NCBI RefSeq assembly: GCF_001693515.2
Contig: NZ_CP042968.1
Coordinates: forward strand, 1,984,001-2,048,000
Reading direction: 5' to 3'
Source of the DNA: Bradyrhizobium paxllaeri
GTDB taxonomy: Bacteria; Pseudomonadota; Alphaproteobacteria; Rhizobiales; Xanthobacteraceae
Length of the DNA: 64,000 nucleotides
The first letter of the stretch is position 1. Each line of letters opens with the position of its first letter. Shown in pieces: positions 50,891 through 59,276 of the stretch. Below the pieces are notes generated by a model. It did no database searches, was not told where the DNA came from, and saw only the letters and a list, made by a program, of their open reading frames with translations. A program made the translations under genes and the position numbers.

Positions 50891-51717
50891 CGGCCCTTCA
50901 GCCTCGGATTGAGCGCGTCGTTGAGACCCTGGCCGACCAGCGATACCGCGAGCACGGTGACGAGGATGGCAATCCCGGGGATCGCCGAGACATACCACTG
51001 CACGCGCAGCACATCGCGCCCCAAGCCGATGAGATTGCCCCACGACGCTACGTTGGGATCGGACAGCCGCAGGAAGGCGAGCGCGCTCTCCAGCAGGATC
51101 GCGACCGCCATCACCACGCTGGCGTAGACAATCACCGGCGGCAGCGCATTGGGCAGGATCTCCCGGAAAATCAGCTGGATATTCTTCATGCCGAGCGTCC
51201 GGCCGGCCTGGACGAATTCGCGATTGCGCAGCGACAGGAACTCGGCGCGGGTCAGCCGCGCCGGCGCTGGCCACGACACCACGCCGACGGCGATGGTGAC
51301 GGTGGTCAGCGTCGAACCGAAGACTGCGACCAGCACCAGCAGCAGCACGAAGTTCGGCAGCGTCTGAAAGGCTTCGGTGATACGCATCAGCACATTGTCG
51401 ACCCAGCCGCCGTAATAGCCGGCGAAGGCGCCGACGAGAATGCCGATCAGGATCGCGATTGCGGTCGCGACGCCGCCGATCAGGAGCGATATCCGCGCGC
51501 CGTAGAAAATCTGTGCGGCAATGTCGCGGCCCGAATTGTCGGTGCCGAGCAGGAAGCGCGGGTTGGAGAACGGCCAGACCAGCGGACGGCCCGCGAGCGC
51601 CAGCGGATCGCGCGGATAGAACCAGCCGGCCGAGATCGCCATCGCGATCACGATCACGAGCAGGATCAGGCCGGCGACGGCGGCGGGGCTTCGGAAGTAG
51701 CGCTTGACGGCGTCCAT
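50887..51717 (-). CDS. Peptide-type ABC transporter permease (DppC-like)
   Basis: A 276-residue permease. The first span is AAVAGLILLVIVIAMAISAG, followed by the DppC-type FLLGTDNSGRDIAAQIFYGA motif. The ATPase-contact loop is FVQAGRTLGMKNIQLIFREI, and the protein ends LVGQGLNDALNPRLKGR. The ATG at 51717 gives a normal N-terminus and lies four bases after the preceding permease stop; an alternative 14 codons upstream would overlap that gene. Confidence 0.92.
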   Translation of the reverse strand: MDAVKRYFRSPAAVAGLILLVIVIAMAISAGWFYPRDPLALAGRPLVWPFSNPRFLLGTDNSGRDIAAQIFYGARISLLIGGVATAIAILIGILVGAFAGYYGGWVDNVLMRITEAFQTLPNFVLLLVLVAVFGSTLTTVTIAVGVVSWPAPARLTRAEFLSLRNREFVQAGRTLGMKNIQLIFREILPNALPPVIVYASVVMAVAILLESALAFLRLSDPNVASWGNLIGLGRDVLRVQWYVSAIPGIAILVTVLAVSLVGQGLNDALNPRLKGR

Positions 51718-51721
51718 CGCG

Positions 51722-52699
51722 CTAACCCTCCGCCGTGATGCGCGGATCGAGCCGCGCATAGATGAGATCGACGACGAAGTTCACGGATATGACGAGCAGC
51801 GCCGAGACGAAGACGATGCCGAGCAGCGTGTTGAGGTCGCGCTGCACCACCGATTCATAGGCCAGCCGCCCGAGGCCCGGCAGCGAGAACACGCTTTCGA
51901 CCACCACCGAGCCGCCGAGCATGGTGCCGGCCTGCAGCCCGATCAGCGTCACCATCGGCAGCAGCGCATTGCGCAGCACGTGCCGCGTCACCACCCGTGT
52001 CTCGTCGAGGCCCTTGGCCCGCGCTGTCCGGACATAGTCGAGGTTCAGCACCTCCAGCATCGAGGCGCGCATGATGCGGAGGTAAATGGCAAGGAAGATC
52101 AGCCCAAGCGTCAGCGTCGGCAGCACCAGATGGCTTGCGATATCGAGCAGGCGCCAGATGCCGGTCCGCATCGTCCCGATATCCTCGAAACCGCCCGGTG
52201 GCAGCCATTGCAGATAGACCGAAAACACCACGATCGCCATCAACCCGAACCAGAACGAGGGCGTCGCATAGAAGATCAGCCCAAGCGTGGAAATCAACGT
52301 ATCGGGCCAGCGGTTGACGCCACGCGCTGCGATCACCCCGAACACCAGCCCGAAGAAAAATGCGAAAGATAGCGAGGCGGTCATCAGGAGGATCGTCGGC
52401 GGCAGCCGCTCGATGATCACGGATGCTACCGGCTTTCCGTAGATCGAGGAGAAACCGAGATCGAGCCGCACCAGCCGCCACAGGTAATTGCCGAGCTGAG
52501 CCGGGATTGAGAGATCGAGCCCGTAGAATTTTCGCAGTTCCTTGGCGGTCGCGGCATCGCCGCCGCCCATCTGCGCCATCATGGCGTCGACAGTGTCGCC
52601 CGGCGCGAACTGCAGCAGCAGGAACACGCCGATCAGGATCAGGACAAGGGTCGGGATCGAGGCGGCGAGCCGCCGCCCCGCGAGGCCGAGAATGCGCAT
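51722..52699 (-). CDS. Peptide-type ABC transporter permease (DppB-like)
   Basis: A 325-residue permease with the first span near ASIPTLVLILIGVFLLLQFA, the GDTVD motif, LGFSSIYGKPVASVI, the coupling loop LNLDYVRTARAKGLDETRVV and the terminal VFSLPGLGRLAYESVVQRD. It pairs with the DppC-like permease. The binding-protein gene lies 24 bases upstream on the same strand, making it the second gene in the operon. Confidence 0.92.
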   Translation of the reverse strand: MRILGLAGRRLAASIPTLVLILIGVFLLLQFAPGDTVDAMMAQMGGGDAATAKELRKFYGLDLSIPAQLGNYLWRLVRLDLGFSSIYGKPVASVIIERLPPTILLMTASLSFAFFFGLVFGVIAARGVNRWPDTLISTLGLIFYATPSFWFGLMAIVVFSVYLQWLPPGGFEDIGTMRTGIWRLLDIASHLVLPTLTLGLIFLAIYLRIMRASMLEVLNLDYVRTARAKGLDETRVVTRHVLRNALLPMVTLIGLQAGTMLGGSVVVESVFSLPGLGRLAYESVVQRDLNTLLGIVFVSALLVISVNFVVDLIYARLDPRITAEG

Positions 52700-52723
52700 A
52701 AACCTATCTTGGCCGATAACGGC

Positions 52724-54340
52724 TTAAGCCGAAAGCCAAAGATCGTGCCAGCTCGCCGAGCCCCAGCGCGGGGTATTGGAGTGGTTGCGCGCCTTTGCCG
52801 TGATCGTGGTGAGGAAAATCTGCTCGATCGGCATCCAGACCGGCAGCTCCGTATTCACCTCCTTGACGAACTGGGCATAGAGCGCCTTGCGCTTGGCGGG
52901 ATCGACTTCGGTGGCGGCATCGTCGATCGTCTTGTCGACATTCGCGTCCTGCCAGCCCCACTGGTTGGTCCAGGGCGCGCCCTTGGGCTGGCCCGAACGG
53001 TACCAGACCGTGGTCGAGACCGCGGGATCGTTGCGGTACTGGTGCCAGCCGGTGGCGATATCGAAGGCGTGCTCGTCATAGACCTGCTTGAGGAAGCCAC
53101 CGCCATCGTTGCGCACGATATCGACGGGAATGCCGATCTCGCCGAGCGACTGCTGGATGAAGGTTGACCACAGCGAGATATCCTCGCCCCAGGGGGCGGG
53201 CAGCAGCCTGAGCGAGAAGCGCGTGCCGCCGGTGCCCGGCTTGAAGCCGGCCTCGTTGAGCAGCGCGATGGCTTTGGCCTTGTCGTAAGCGTATTGCGGC
53301 GTGTTCGCGCCCGGATAGAAGTCGGTCGAGGTCGACGGGATCGGGCCGGTGCCGAGCTTGGCGAAATCGCCGAGGAAATTCTCGATGAAGAACGGCACGT
53401 TGATCGCATGCGCGATGGCGCGGCGAACCCTGATGTCTGAGAGTTCCTTGCGGCGGAAGTTGAACTCCAGCGTATTGGTGCGGGCGTTGCCTTCATTGCC
53501 CTTGGTCGAAACGATGAAGCGCTTGTCCTTGCCGAGGCGGGCGAGATCCGAGAGCGTCAGGCTCGAGAATGGCGCGTAGTGAAGTTCACCGGCTTCCATT
53601 TGCGCCGACGCGGCGGCGCGATCGGTGATCACCTTCCAGACGATGCGATCGAGATAGGGCGCGTTGGGCCGCCAGTAATTCTCGTTGCGGTCGGCGATGA
53701 TGTATTGCCCGCGCTCATATTTGACGAACTTGAACGGACCGGTGCCGACGGGCGCGAGGTTGGTCGGGTTCTGGCGGATATCGCCGTTCTCATAGAGATG
53801 CTTGGCCGAGACATAGCCGAGGTCGGGCAGGGCGCGCAGCAACAGGTTCAGCGGCATCGGCCGCTCGTATTTGAAGATCGCGGTGTGGGCGTCGGGCGTT
53901 TCCACCGCCGTGAGGAAGAGCTGCAGCGTCGATCCGTAATTGAGGATCCTCTTCCACATGTTCATGGCGGTGAATTCGACGTCGGCCGAGGTGAACGGCT
54001 TGCCGTCGTGCCAGGTGACGCCCTGGCGCAGCTTGAAGGTCACGGTCTTGCCGTCCGGGGTCCCCTCCCAGCTCTCGGCGAGCACGCCGACCGGCTGGCC
54101 GTTGGCATCGAGGTCGACCAGGTTCTCCTGAATCTTGCCGCCGATGATGTAGACGCCGGTGGAGGCCTGGATGCTCGGATTGAGCTGGCGCTGCTCGGCG
54201 GCGTAATGGACGTTGAACACGCCGCCTTTGCGCGGGGTTTCCTGCGCGAAGGCCCGCATCGGATTGATGACGTTGGCCGCGATGGCCGCCGACGTCAGCA
54301 GTGCGGTGCGGCGATTGATCTCAAGGCGCGTCAAATCCAT
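52724..54340 (-). CDS. ABC transporter substrate-binding protein, family 5
   Basis: A 538-residue binding protein, first gene of the operon. The N-terminus has twin arginines (NRRTALLTSAAIAANV) and a hydrophobic stretch, so export may be by the Tat route, with cleavage near AFAQ. Family 5 marks are GVTWHDGKPFTSADVEFTAM and VRRAIAHAINV. The ligand is not readable: peptides, nickel-chelates, opines and sugars are all known for this family. It is not close to the tandem pair at 17.8-21 kb. Confidence 0.92.
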   Translation of the reverse strand: MDLTRLEINRRTALLTSAAIAANVINPMRAFAQETPRKGGVFNVHYAAEQRQLNPSIQASTGVYIIGGKIQENLVDLDANGQPVGVLAESWEGTPDGKTVTFKLRQGVTWHDGKPFTSADVEFTAMNMWKRILNYGSTLQLFLTAVETPDAHTAIFKYERPMPLNLLLRALPDLGYVSAKHLYENGDIRQNPTNLAPVGTGPFKFVKYERGQYIIADRNENYWRPNAPYLDRIVWKVITDRAAASAQMEAGELHYAPFSSLTLSDLARLGKDKRFIVSTKGNEGNARTNTLEFNFRRKELSDIRVRRAIAHAINVPFFIENFLGDFAKLGTGPIPSTSTDFYPGANTPQYAYDKAKAIALLNEAGFKPGTGGTRFSLRLLPAPWGEDISLWSTFIQQSLGEIGIPVDIVRNDGGGFLKQVYDEHAFDIATGWHQYRNDPAVSTTVWYRSGQPKGAPWTNQWGWQDANVDKTIDDAATEVDPAKRKALYAQFVKEVNTELPVWMPIEQIFLTTITAKARNHSNTPRWGSASWHDLWLSA

Positions 54341-54769
54341 GCGAAGTCTCCGAACACATAATTGATGGCGAACCGTTCACGCGTCCGCCTTAGGGGGCGA
54401 TTTTACGATGGAACGCCAACGCGAGTCATTTTCATTTCAACGCACAGGGCGGAAAATCCTTCCTGAAAACAACGTGCTTGCCGGCCGATCAACCTGCGCA
54501 TTTTGTCCGGTCAGAAGGCAAATCGCGGCTCGCTCCGATAGAGGCGGAGACTGGCGCGCAGCCCGGGATTGTCCGGAAATGGGGCATCGGGGCGTGCAGA
54601 ATCCCCCTAAAAATAGGCTTCGGAGGGCTTCTGATGTTAAAAACCCCGGAAAAATTGGACGAATCACTGCAACTCGACTAGCGAGATAGTTGTGCAGATT
54701 GTCGAAAGCCCTATTTTCTAGGCGTTTTTCGCCATATCGTCGCCCTGTGCCAGAATCAATGGAGCAACC
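54341..54769. other. 429-base divergent intergenic region with HU promoter candidate
   Basis: No gene is supported here. It should contain promoters for the peptide ABC operon (minus strand) and for the HU gene. A plausible sigma70-like pair for HU is TTGTGC (54690-54695) and TATTTT (54712-54717) with a 16-base spacer, 53 bases before the ATG. A stretch CCCCCTAAAAATAGGC near 54600 is AT-rich within GC-rich flanks. No strong inverted repeat was seen. Confidence 0.4.
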
Positions 54770-55069
54770 ATGGCCACCCAAATGTCTAAGTCGCAGCTGA
54801 TCGAGAAGATCGCGACCACCACCGAGCTTTCGAAGAAAGAGGTCAAGAACGTGATGGACACGCTCGTTGACGTCGGTCACAAGGAGCTCAAGAAGAACGG
54901 GCTGTTCCTCGTTCCTGGCTTCGCGAAGTTCGTCGTGGTTAAGAAGCCGGCGACCAAGGCTCGTAAGGGCACCAACCCCTTCACGGGCGAGGAAATGATG
55001 TTCAAGGCCAAGCCGGCCCGCAAGATCGTCCGGGCCCGCCCGGTCAAGGCCGCCAAGGACGCGGTCTAA
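54770..55069 (+). CDS. HU-family nucleoid-associated DNA-binding protein
   Basis: A 99-residue basic protein of the HU/IHF family. The helical dimerisation half is SKSQLIEKIATTTELSKKEV and the beta-arm contains the diagnostic GTNPFTGEEMMFKAKPARK with the DNA-bending Pro. The C-terminus is extended and lysine/alanine-rich (VRARPVKAAKDAV), and the central LVPGFAKFVVVKKPATKAR differs from classic HU (GFGxFxVxxRxAR), so it is a divergent HU paralogue. It is monocistronic with its own promoter region and a clear terminator. Confidence 0.94.
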   Translation: MATQMSKSQLIEKIATTTELSKKEVKNVMDTLVDVGHKELKKNGLFLVPGFAKFVVVKKPATKARKGTNPFTGEEMMFKAKPARKIVRARPVKAAKDAV

Positions 55070-55080
55070 GAAAAGCGAAA

Positions 55081-55107
55081 AGGCCTCCGGCGACGGGGGC
55101 CTTTTTG
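55081..55107 (+). terminator. Rho-independent terminator of the HU gene
   Basis: The stem AGGCCTCC / GGGGGCCT (one G-T pair) with a six-base loop is followed by TTTTTGTTT, eleven bases after the HU stop. A classic intrinsic terminator, rare among the other genes in this window. Confidence 0.85.
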
Positions 55108-55117
55108 TTTGTTTTAA

Positions 55118-55302
55118 CCTCTCCCCGCTTGCGGGGAGAGGTCGGATCGCCTCGGCGATGCGAAGCATCGTCCGGTGCGATCCGGGTGAGGGGGTACAGG
55201 TCTCACGACCGTCACGGCTCGTGGTGAGAGCCCCTCACCCCAGCGCTCCAAGAGCGAGCTTCGCTTGTCTCGGCCCCGCAAGAGCGGGGCGAGGGAGACA
55301 CG
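55118..55302. repeat. Intergenic palindromic repeat element
   Basis: It starts with CCTCTCCCCGC-TT-GCGGGGAGAGG, continues with GGTGCGATCCGGGTGAGGGG-like sequence and ends with CCCCTCACCCC and a GCCCCGCAAGAGCGGGGC hairpin. The outline matches widespread repeats in rhizobial genomes and is akin to the element after ridA. It separates the convergent HU and SDR genes. Confidence 0.7.
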
Positions 55303-55320
55303 GCTGCATTAGCGTCCCGC

Positions 55321-56100
55321 TCACACCACCGGCGACCGGCCGCCATCGACATTGATGGCGGTACCGGTGATGAACGATCCCTGCTCGGAGGCAAGGAAGC
55401 AGGCGAGGTTCGCAAATTCCTCCGCCGTGCCGATGCGTCCCAAGGGTGTGCCCTTGGCGAGGTTCTTGGCAAACACCTCGAAATCCGTGTCCGGTGCTTG
55501 CGCCGCGTGCCGCTTCACCCATTGATCGCTCATGATCAGGCCGACCAGCATGGCGTTCACCAGGATGTTGTGCTCGCCGCCTTCGCTCGCCATCACCTTG
55601 GTCAGCGCCATGCCGGCCGCCCGCGATACCGAGGTGGGGGCCGAGGACGCCGCCGGCGCCTTGGCGTAGGTATTGAGTACGTTGATGATGCGGCCCCATC
55701 TGCGCGCCTTCATGCCGGGCCAGACCAGTCGGCTGAAACGGATCGCGGCGAACAGTTTGAGGTCGAGGTCTTCCTGCCACGCCTCATCCGAGATGTTCTC
55801 GAACGCTATGGTCCGCGCGGTGCCGGCATTGTTGATGAGTATGTCGACCGGGCCGAGATCAGCGACGATCTTCTCATGCGCCTTCGCGATGTCTGATGCC
55901 TTCGCAACGTCGCAGACATAGTCGCGCACCGCGAGACCTTCCTTGGCGAGCAGTTCCCGCGCCGCCTTCAGGTCGGCCGCGCCGCGCGCGAGGATCGCGA
56001 CCCTGGCGCCGGAGGCGGCGAATTGCCTTGAGACGGCGAGACCAATTCCCTTGCTGCCGCCGGTAACGACGGCGACTCTGTCCTTCATCGTGACTTGCAT
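55321..56100 (-). CDS. Atypical short-chain dehydrogenase/reductase (SDR) without the catalytic triad
   Basis: A 259-residue SDR-fold protein. The cofactor part is normal: TGGSKGIG (residues 13-20), the CDVAK segment, and NNAG (90-93). The active site is not: the position of the usual Ser is Asn 143 (IINVLNTYAK), the Tyr of YxxxK is Thr 156 and the Lys is Arg 160 (PTSVSRAAGMALTK). The C-terminus (FITGTAINVDGG) is typical. It may therefore bind NAD(P) without classic dehydrogenase chemistry, or use other residues. It diverges from the sulfonate-type ABC operon. Confidence 0.85.
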   Translation of the reverse strand: MQVTMKDRVAVVTGGSKGIGLAVSRQFAASGARVAILARGAADLKAARELLAKEGLAVRDYVCDVAKASDIAKAHEKIVADLGPVDILINNAGTARTIAFENISDEAWQEDLDLKLFAAIRFSRLVWPGMKARRWGRIINVLNTYAKAPAASSAPTSVSRAAGMALTKVMASEGGEHNILVNAMLVGLIMSDQWVKRHAAQAPDTDFEVFAKNLAKGTPLGRIGTAEEFANLACFLASEQGSFITGTAINVDGGRSPVV

Positions 56101-56384
56101 GTTGTTCTGCCTGTGATTTGAGCCGGAACTGGTCGCGCGAAAATCGTTCGACCGTCGAAGGGAACGAACAGGGAGATAAACTCTCCGTCCGTTTCAACAT
56201 TCAAAATTCCATTTTATTGACGATCCCATTGTTGCCGCGCATCATCTCGAGCGTCAACTTCGGCGGAACGAGAAACCGAAACTCTCGTCGAGACTGAAAC
56301 GAATTTTCAACCATTCACGGTGCCAGGCGGCAACGCTTCCCGCGTTGCGCGAACGTGGTCGCGTGCTTGCAAAGGAGAAGAAGA

Positions 56385-57479
56385 ATGTCAGAAGACAAGC
56401 CGCGCGGCAGACAATTGCTCGATCGGCGTACCCTGTTGCGCTCGGGTGCAGCCGCCGCACTGGCGGCCCCGGTCGGCGTCTTCGGCGCGCAGGCCTTCCC
56501 GTTTCGCCCCGCACCGGCGATCGATTTATCGGAATTTCCCATCTGCAGGACGGCATCCGATACGCCGCTTTCGGGCGCGCCGCGCAAGCTGAAGCTGTCG
56601 TGGAATGCCGGCGCCGTCTGCCTGGCGCCGGTTCCGGTCGCGATCGATTACGGTTTCTTCCAGAAGCACAATCTCGACATCGAACTCATCAACTACAGCG
56701 GCTCGACCGACCAGTTGCTGGAAGCCATCGCAACCGGCAAGTCCGATGCCGGCCTCGGCATGGCGTTGCGCTGGCTCAAGCCGCTCGAACAGGGGTTTGA
56801 CGTCAAGATCGCGGCCGGCACGCATGGTGGCTGCATGCGCGTGCTGACGCGCACCAATTCAGGCGTCGACAAGCTCGCCGATCTCAAGGGCAAGATCGTC
56901 GCCGTCGGCGATCTCGCCGGACCCGACAAGAACTTCTTCTCGATCCAGCTTGCCAAGCTCGGCATCGATCCCAACAAGGACGTCGACTGGCGGCCTTATC
57001 CCGGCAATCTCCTCAATCTCGCGGTCGAGAAGGGCGAGGTTCAGGCCTTCCTGGCGTCCGACCCGCTCGCCCATCTCTGGCTCAAGGACAGCCAGTACAA
57101 GGAGGTCGCATCCAACCTGGATGGCGAGTATCGCGACAAGAGCTGCTGCATCGTCGGCATTCGCGGCAGCCTGATCCGCGAGGAGCCGCACGTCGCCCGG
57201 GCGCTGACGCGCGCGCTGCTGGATGCTGCGATGTTCACCTCGCAGAATCCGGACAAGGCCGCCAAATCGTTCCAGCCCTACGCGCCGAAGACGGCGACGC
57301 TGGCCGATCTCGAAGCCATGGCGCGCTATCACACCCACCACCACCATCCCGTCGGCGATGTGCTCAAGCGCGAACTGAAAGCCTATGCCGACGGCTTGAA
57401 GACCGTATCCGTCTTCAAGCCGAGCACCGACACGGCCAAATTCGCGGAGAAGATCTATGTCGACCTATTCAGTGTCTGA
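56385..57479 (+). CDS. ABC substrate-binding protein of the nitrate/sulfonate/taurine type (Tat signal)
   Basis: A 364-residue binding protein with an NMT1/SsuA-like domain: LSWNAGAVCLAPVPVAIDYG, FFQKHNLDIELINYSGSTDQ and IATGKSDAGLGMALRW. The N-terminus carries LDRRTLLRSGAAAALAAPVG, a twin-arginine signal, so it may be exported folded. It is first of a run with permease, ATPase and monooxygenases. Strong ribosome-binding site AAAGGAGAAG; an ATG ten codons upstream is less likely. The HHHHP near the C-terminus may be a metal-binding patch or chance. Confidence 0.88.
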   Translation: MSEDKPRGRQLLDRRTLLRSGAAAALAAPVGVFGAQAFPFRPAPAIDLSEFPICRTASDTPLSGAPRKLKLSWNAGAVCLAPVPVAIDYGFFQKHNLDIELINYSGSTDQLLEAIATGKSDAGLGMALRWLKPLEQGFDVKIAAGTHGGCMRVLTRTNSGVDKLADLKGKIVAVGDLAGPDKNFFSIQLAKLGIDPNKDVDWRPYPGNLLNLAVEKGEVQAFLASDPLAHLWLKDSQYKEVASNLDGEYRDKSCCIVGIRGSLIREEPHVARALTRALLDAAMFTSQNPDKAAKSFQPYAPKTATLADLEAMARYHTHHHHPVGDVLKRELKAYADGLKTVSVFKPSTDTAKFAEKIYVDLFSV

Positions 57480-58485
57480 CGGGATCGCTGTCGAGGGCTC
57501 GCAGGCCGCAGGTTCTCGGGCGGCGGCGATCGGCGAGTGGCTGAAAAGTTCCGGCATAGGGGGCGCGGCCGCGGTTGCCTGGATCGCCTTCGGCCTGTCC
57601 TCACTGTGGTGGCCCGACGTCGGCGACTGGTCGCGGACCTATGCGCTTGGGATTGCCGCATTCGTGGTCGCAGCGTTCGTGCTGTTCGGCACGCTGAGCG
57701 CCGATTTTCTGGGGCCCGCTGGTCCGGCGCTGCGCCGCCGCGCGCCGTGGCTGGTCGCGCTCGGCCTGTTCCTGACGCTGTGGGAGGTTGCGACCGCGAA
57801 GTTCGCGTGGCTGCCGCTACCGTTCTTCCCGCCGCCGCAGGCGATCCTCGAAGTCTATACGGACGATCTGCCAAAGCTGCTCGACAGCGTCTTCGCGTCG
57901 GTCAAGCTGCAACTCGGCGGCTACGTCATCGGCGCGACGATCGGCTTCCTGACCGGCGTTTCGATCGGCTGGTCGCGAAGCGTCGGCTACTGGGTGCATC
58001 CGGTACTGCGCTTCATCGGCCCGCTGCCGGCGACCGCCTGGCTTCCGATCGCCTTCTTCACGTTTCCGTCGAGCTGGAGCGCCAGCACCTTCCTGATCGC
58101 GCTCGCGACCGGCTTTCCCGTCACCGTGCTCACCTGGTCGGGCGTCGCGAGCGTGAGCAACGCCTATTACGACGTCGCGCGCACGCTCGGGGCGAAGCCG
58201 TCTTTCCTCGTGCTCAAGGTCGCGATCCCGGCGGCGCTGCCGCATGTGTTCGTCGGCCTGTTCATGGGGCTCGGATCGTCCTTTGCCGTGCTGGTGGTGG
58301 CGGAAATGATCGGCGTCAAGGCAGGCCTCGGCTGGTACCTGCAATGGGCGCAGGGTTGGGCGGCGTACGCCAACATGTATGCGGCGCTGATCGTGATGTC
58401 GCTGTTGTGCTCCGGCGCGATCACGCTGCTGTTCAGGACGCGGGATCGCCTGCTGGTCTGGCAGAAGGGAGTCGTCAAATGGTAG
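57457..58485 (+). CDS. ABC permease of the nitrate/sulfonate/taurine type (SsuC-like)
   Basis: A 342-residue permease. A 110-residue N-terminal extension with two or three hydrophobic spans precedes the usual six-span core (VALGLFLTLWEVATAKFAWL, then LQLGGYVIGATIGFLTGVSI). The ATPase-contact loop DVARTLGAKPSFLVLKVAIP is clear. The start lies 23 bases inside the binding-protein gene, so the two are translationally coupled. The extra N-terminal spans are unusual for SsuC/TauC. Confidence 0.9.
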   Translation: MSTYSVSDGIAVEGSQAAGSRAAAIGEWLKSSGIGGAAAVAWIAFGLSSLWWPDVGDWSRTYALGIAAFVVAAFVLFGTLSADFLGPAGPALRRRAPWLVALGLFLTLWEVATAKFAWLPLPFFPPPQAILEVYTDDLPKLLDSVFASVKLQLGGYVIGATIGFLTGVSIGWSRSVGYWVHPVLRFIGPLPATAWLPIAFFTFPSSWSASTFLIALATGFPVTVLTWSGVASVSNAYYDVARTLGAKPSFLVLKVAIPAALPHVFVGLFMGLGSSFAVLVVAEMIGVKAGLGWYLQWAQGWAAYANMYAALIVMSLLCSGAITLLFRTRDRLLVWQKGVVKW

Positions 58486-59276
58486 CGCATGCTACGGCCG
58501 AGGTGGTCGCATATCCCGCGGCCGGTGCCGAACTCGATATCGAGCATGTCAGCCACGCCTTCGATATCGACGGTGTCGCGCTGCCCGTGCTGGAAGACGT
58601 CAGTCTCTCGATCCAACCGGGCGAATTCGTCGCGCTGCTCGGTCCTTCCGGTTGCGGCAAGTCGACCTTGCTGCGGCTGGTCGCCGGACTGGAAACGCCG
58701 CGCGCCGGCGTCCTGCGCGAGGACGATATCCGCATCAAGGGGCCGCATCCGTCGCGGGTCGTCGTATTCCAGGATCCCACGCTGTTCCCATGGCGCTCGG
58801 TCTGGGACAATGTCGCGCTGGGTCTCGAGGCGCAGGGCATTTTGAAAAGCCAGCGCCAGCGCGTCGATGCGGCGATCGATCTGGTCGGGCTGTCGGGCTT
58901 TCGCAACGCCTATCCGCATCAGCTCTCGGGCGGCATGGCCCAGCGGGTTGCACTGGCGCGGGCGCTGGTCAACGATCCAAAAATCCTCGTGCTCGACGAG
59001 CCGCTCGGCAAGCTCGACTCGCTGACGCGGATCACCATGCAGGCCGAAATCGTCTCGCTGTGGCAGCGCAAGCGCTTTACGACGCTGCTCGTTACCCACG
59101 ACGCGGAGGAGGCGCTGTTCCTCGCCAACCGCGTCATCGTACTCAGCGACCGTCCGGCGCGCGTGAAGGCGGATATCGCGGTGGAACGCCCTTATCCGCG
59201 TCATCGCGGCGATCCCTACCTTGCGGACCTCCGCAAGCAGATCCTCGGCTTGCTGGGACTGGACGCCACATGGTGA
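58479..59276 (+). CDS. ABC ATPase of the nitrate/sulfonate/taurine type (SsuB-like)
   Basis: A 265-residue ATPase: Walker A GPSGCGKST, signature LSGGMAQRVALARALV, Walker B ILVLDEPLGKLD and the H-loop LVTHDAEEALFLA. These match SsuB/TauB/NrtD proteins. Its ATG overlaps the permease stop, and its end overlaps the next start (ATGGTGA), so four genes are translationally chained. The frame continues open upstream through the permease but that part is shadow. Confidence 0.92.
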   Translation: MVAHATAEVVAYPAAGAELDIEHVSHAFDIDGVALPVLEDVSLSIQPGEFVALLGPSGCGKSTLLRLVAGLETPRAGVLREDDIRIKGPHPSRVVVFQDPTLFPWRSVWDNVALGLEAQGILKSQRQRVDAAIDLVGLSGFRNAYPHQLSGGMAQRVALARALVNDPKILVLDEPLGKLDSLTRITMQAEIVSLWQRKRFTTLLVTHDAEEALFLANRVIVLSDRPARVKADIAVERPYPRHRGDPYLADLRKQILGLLGLDATW

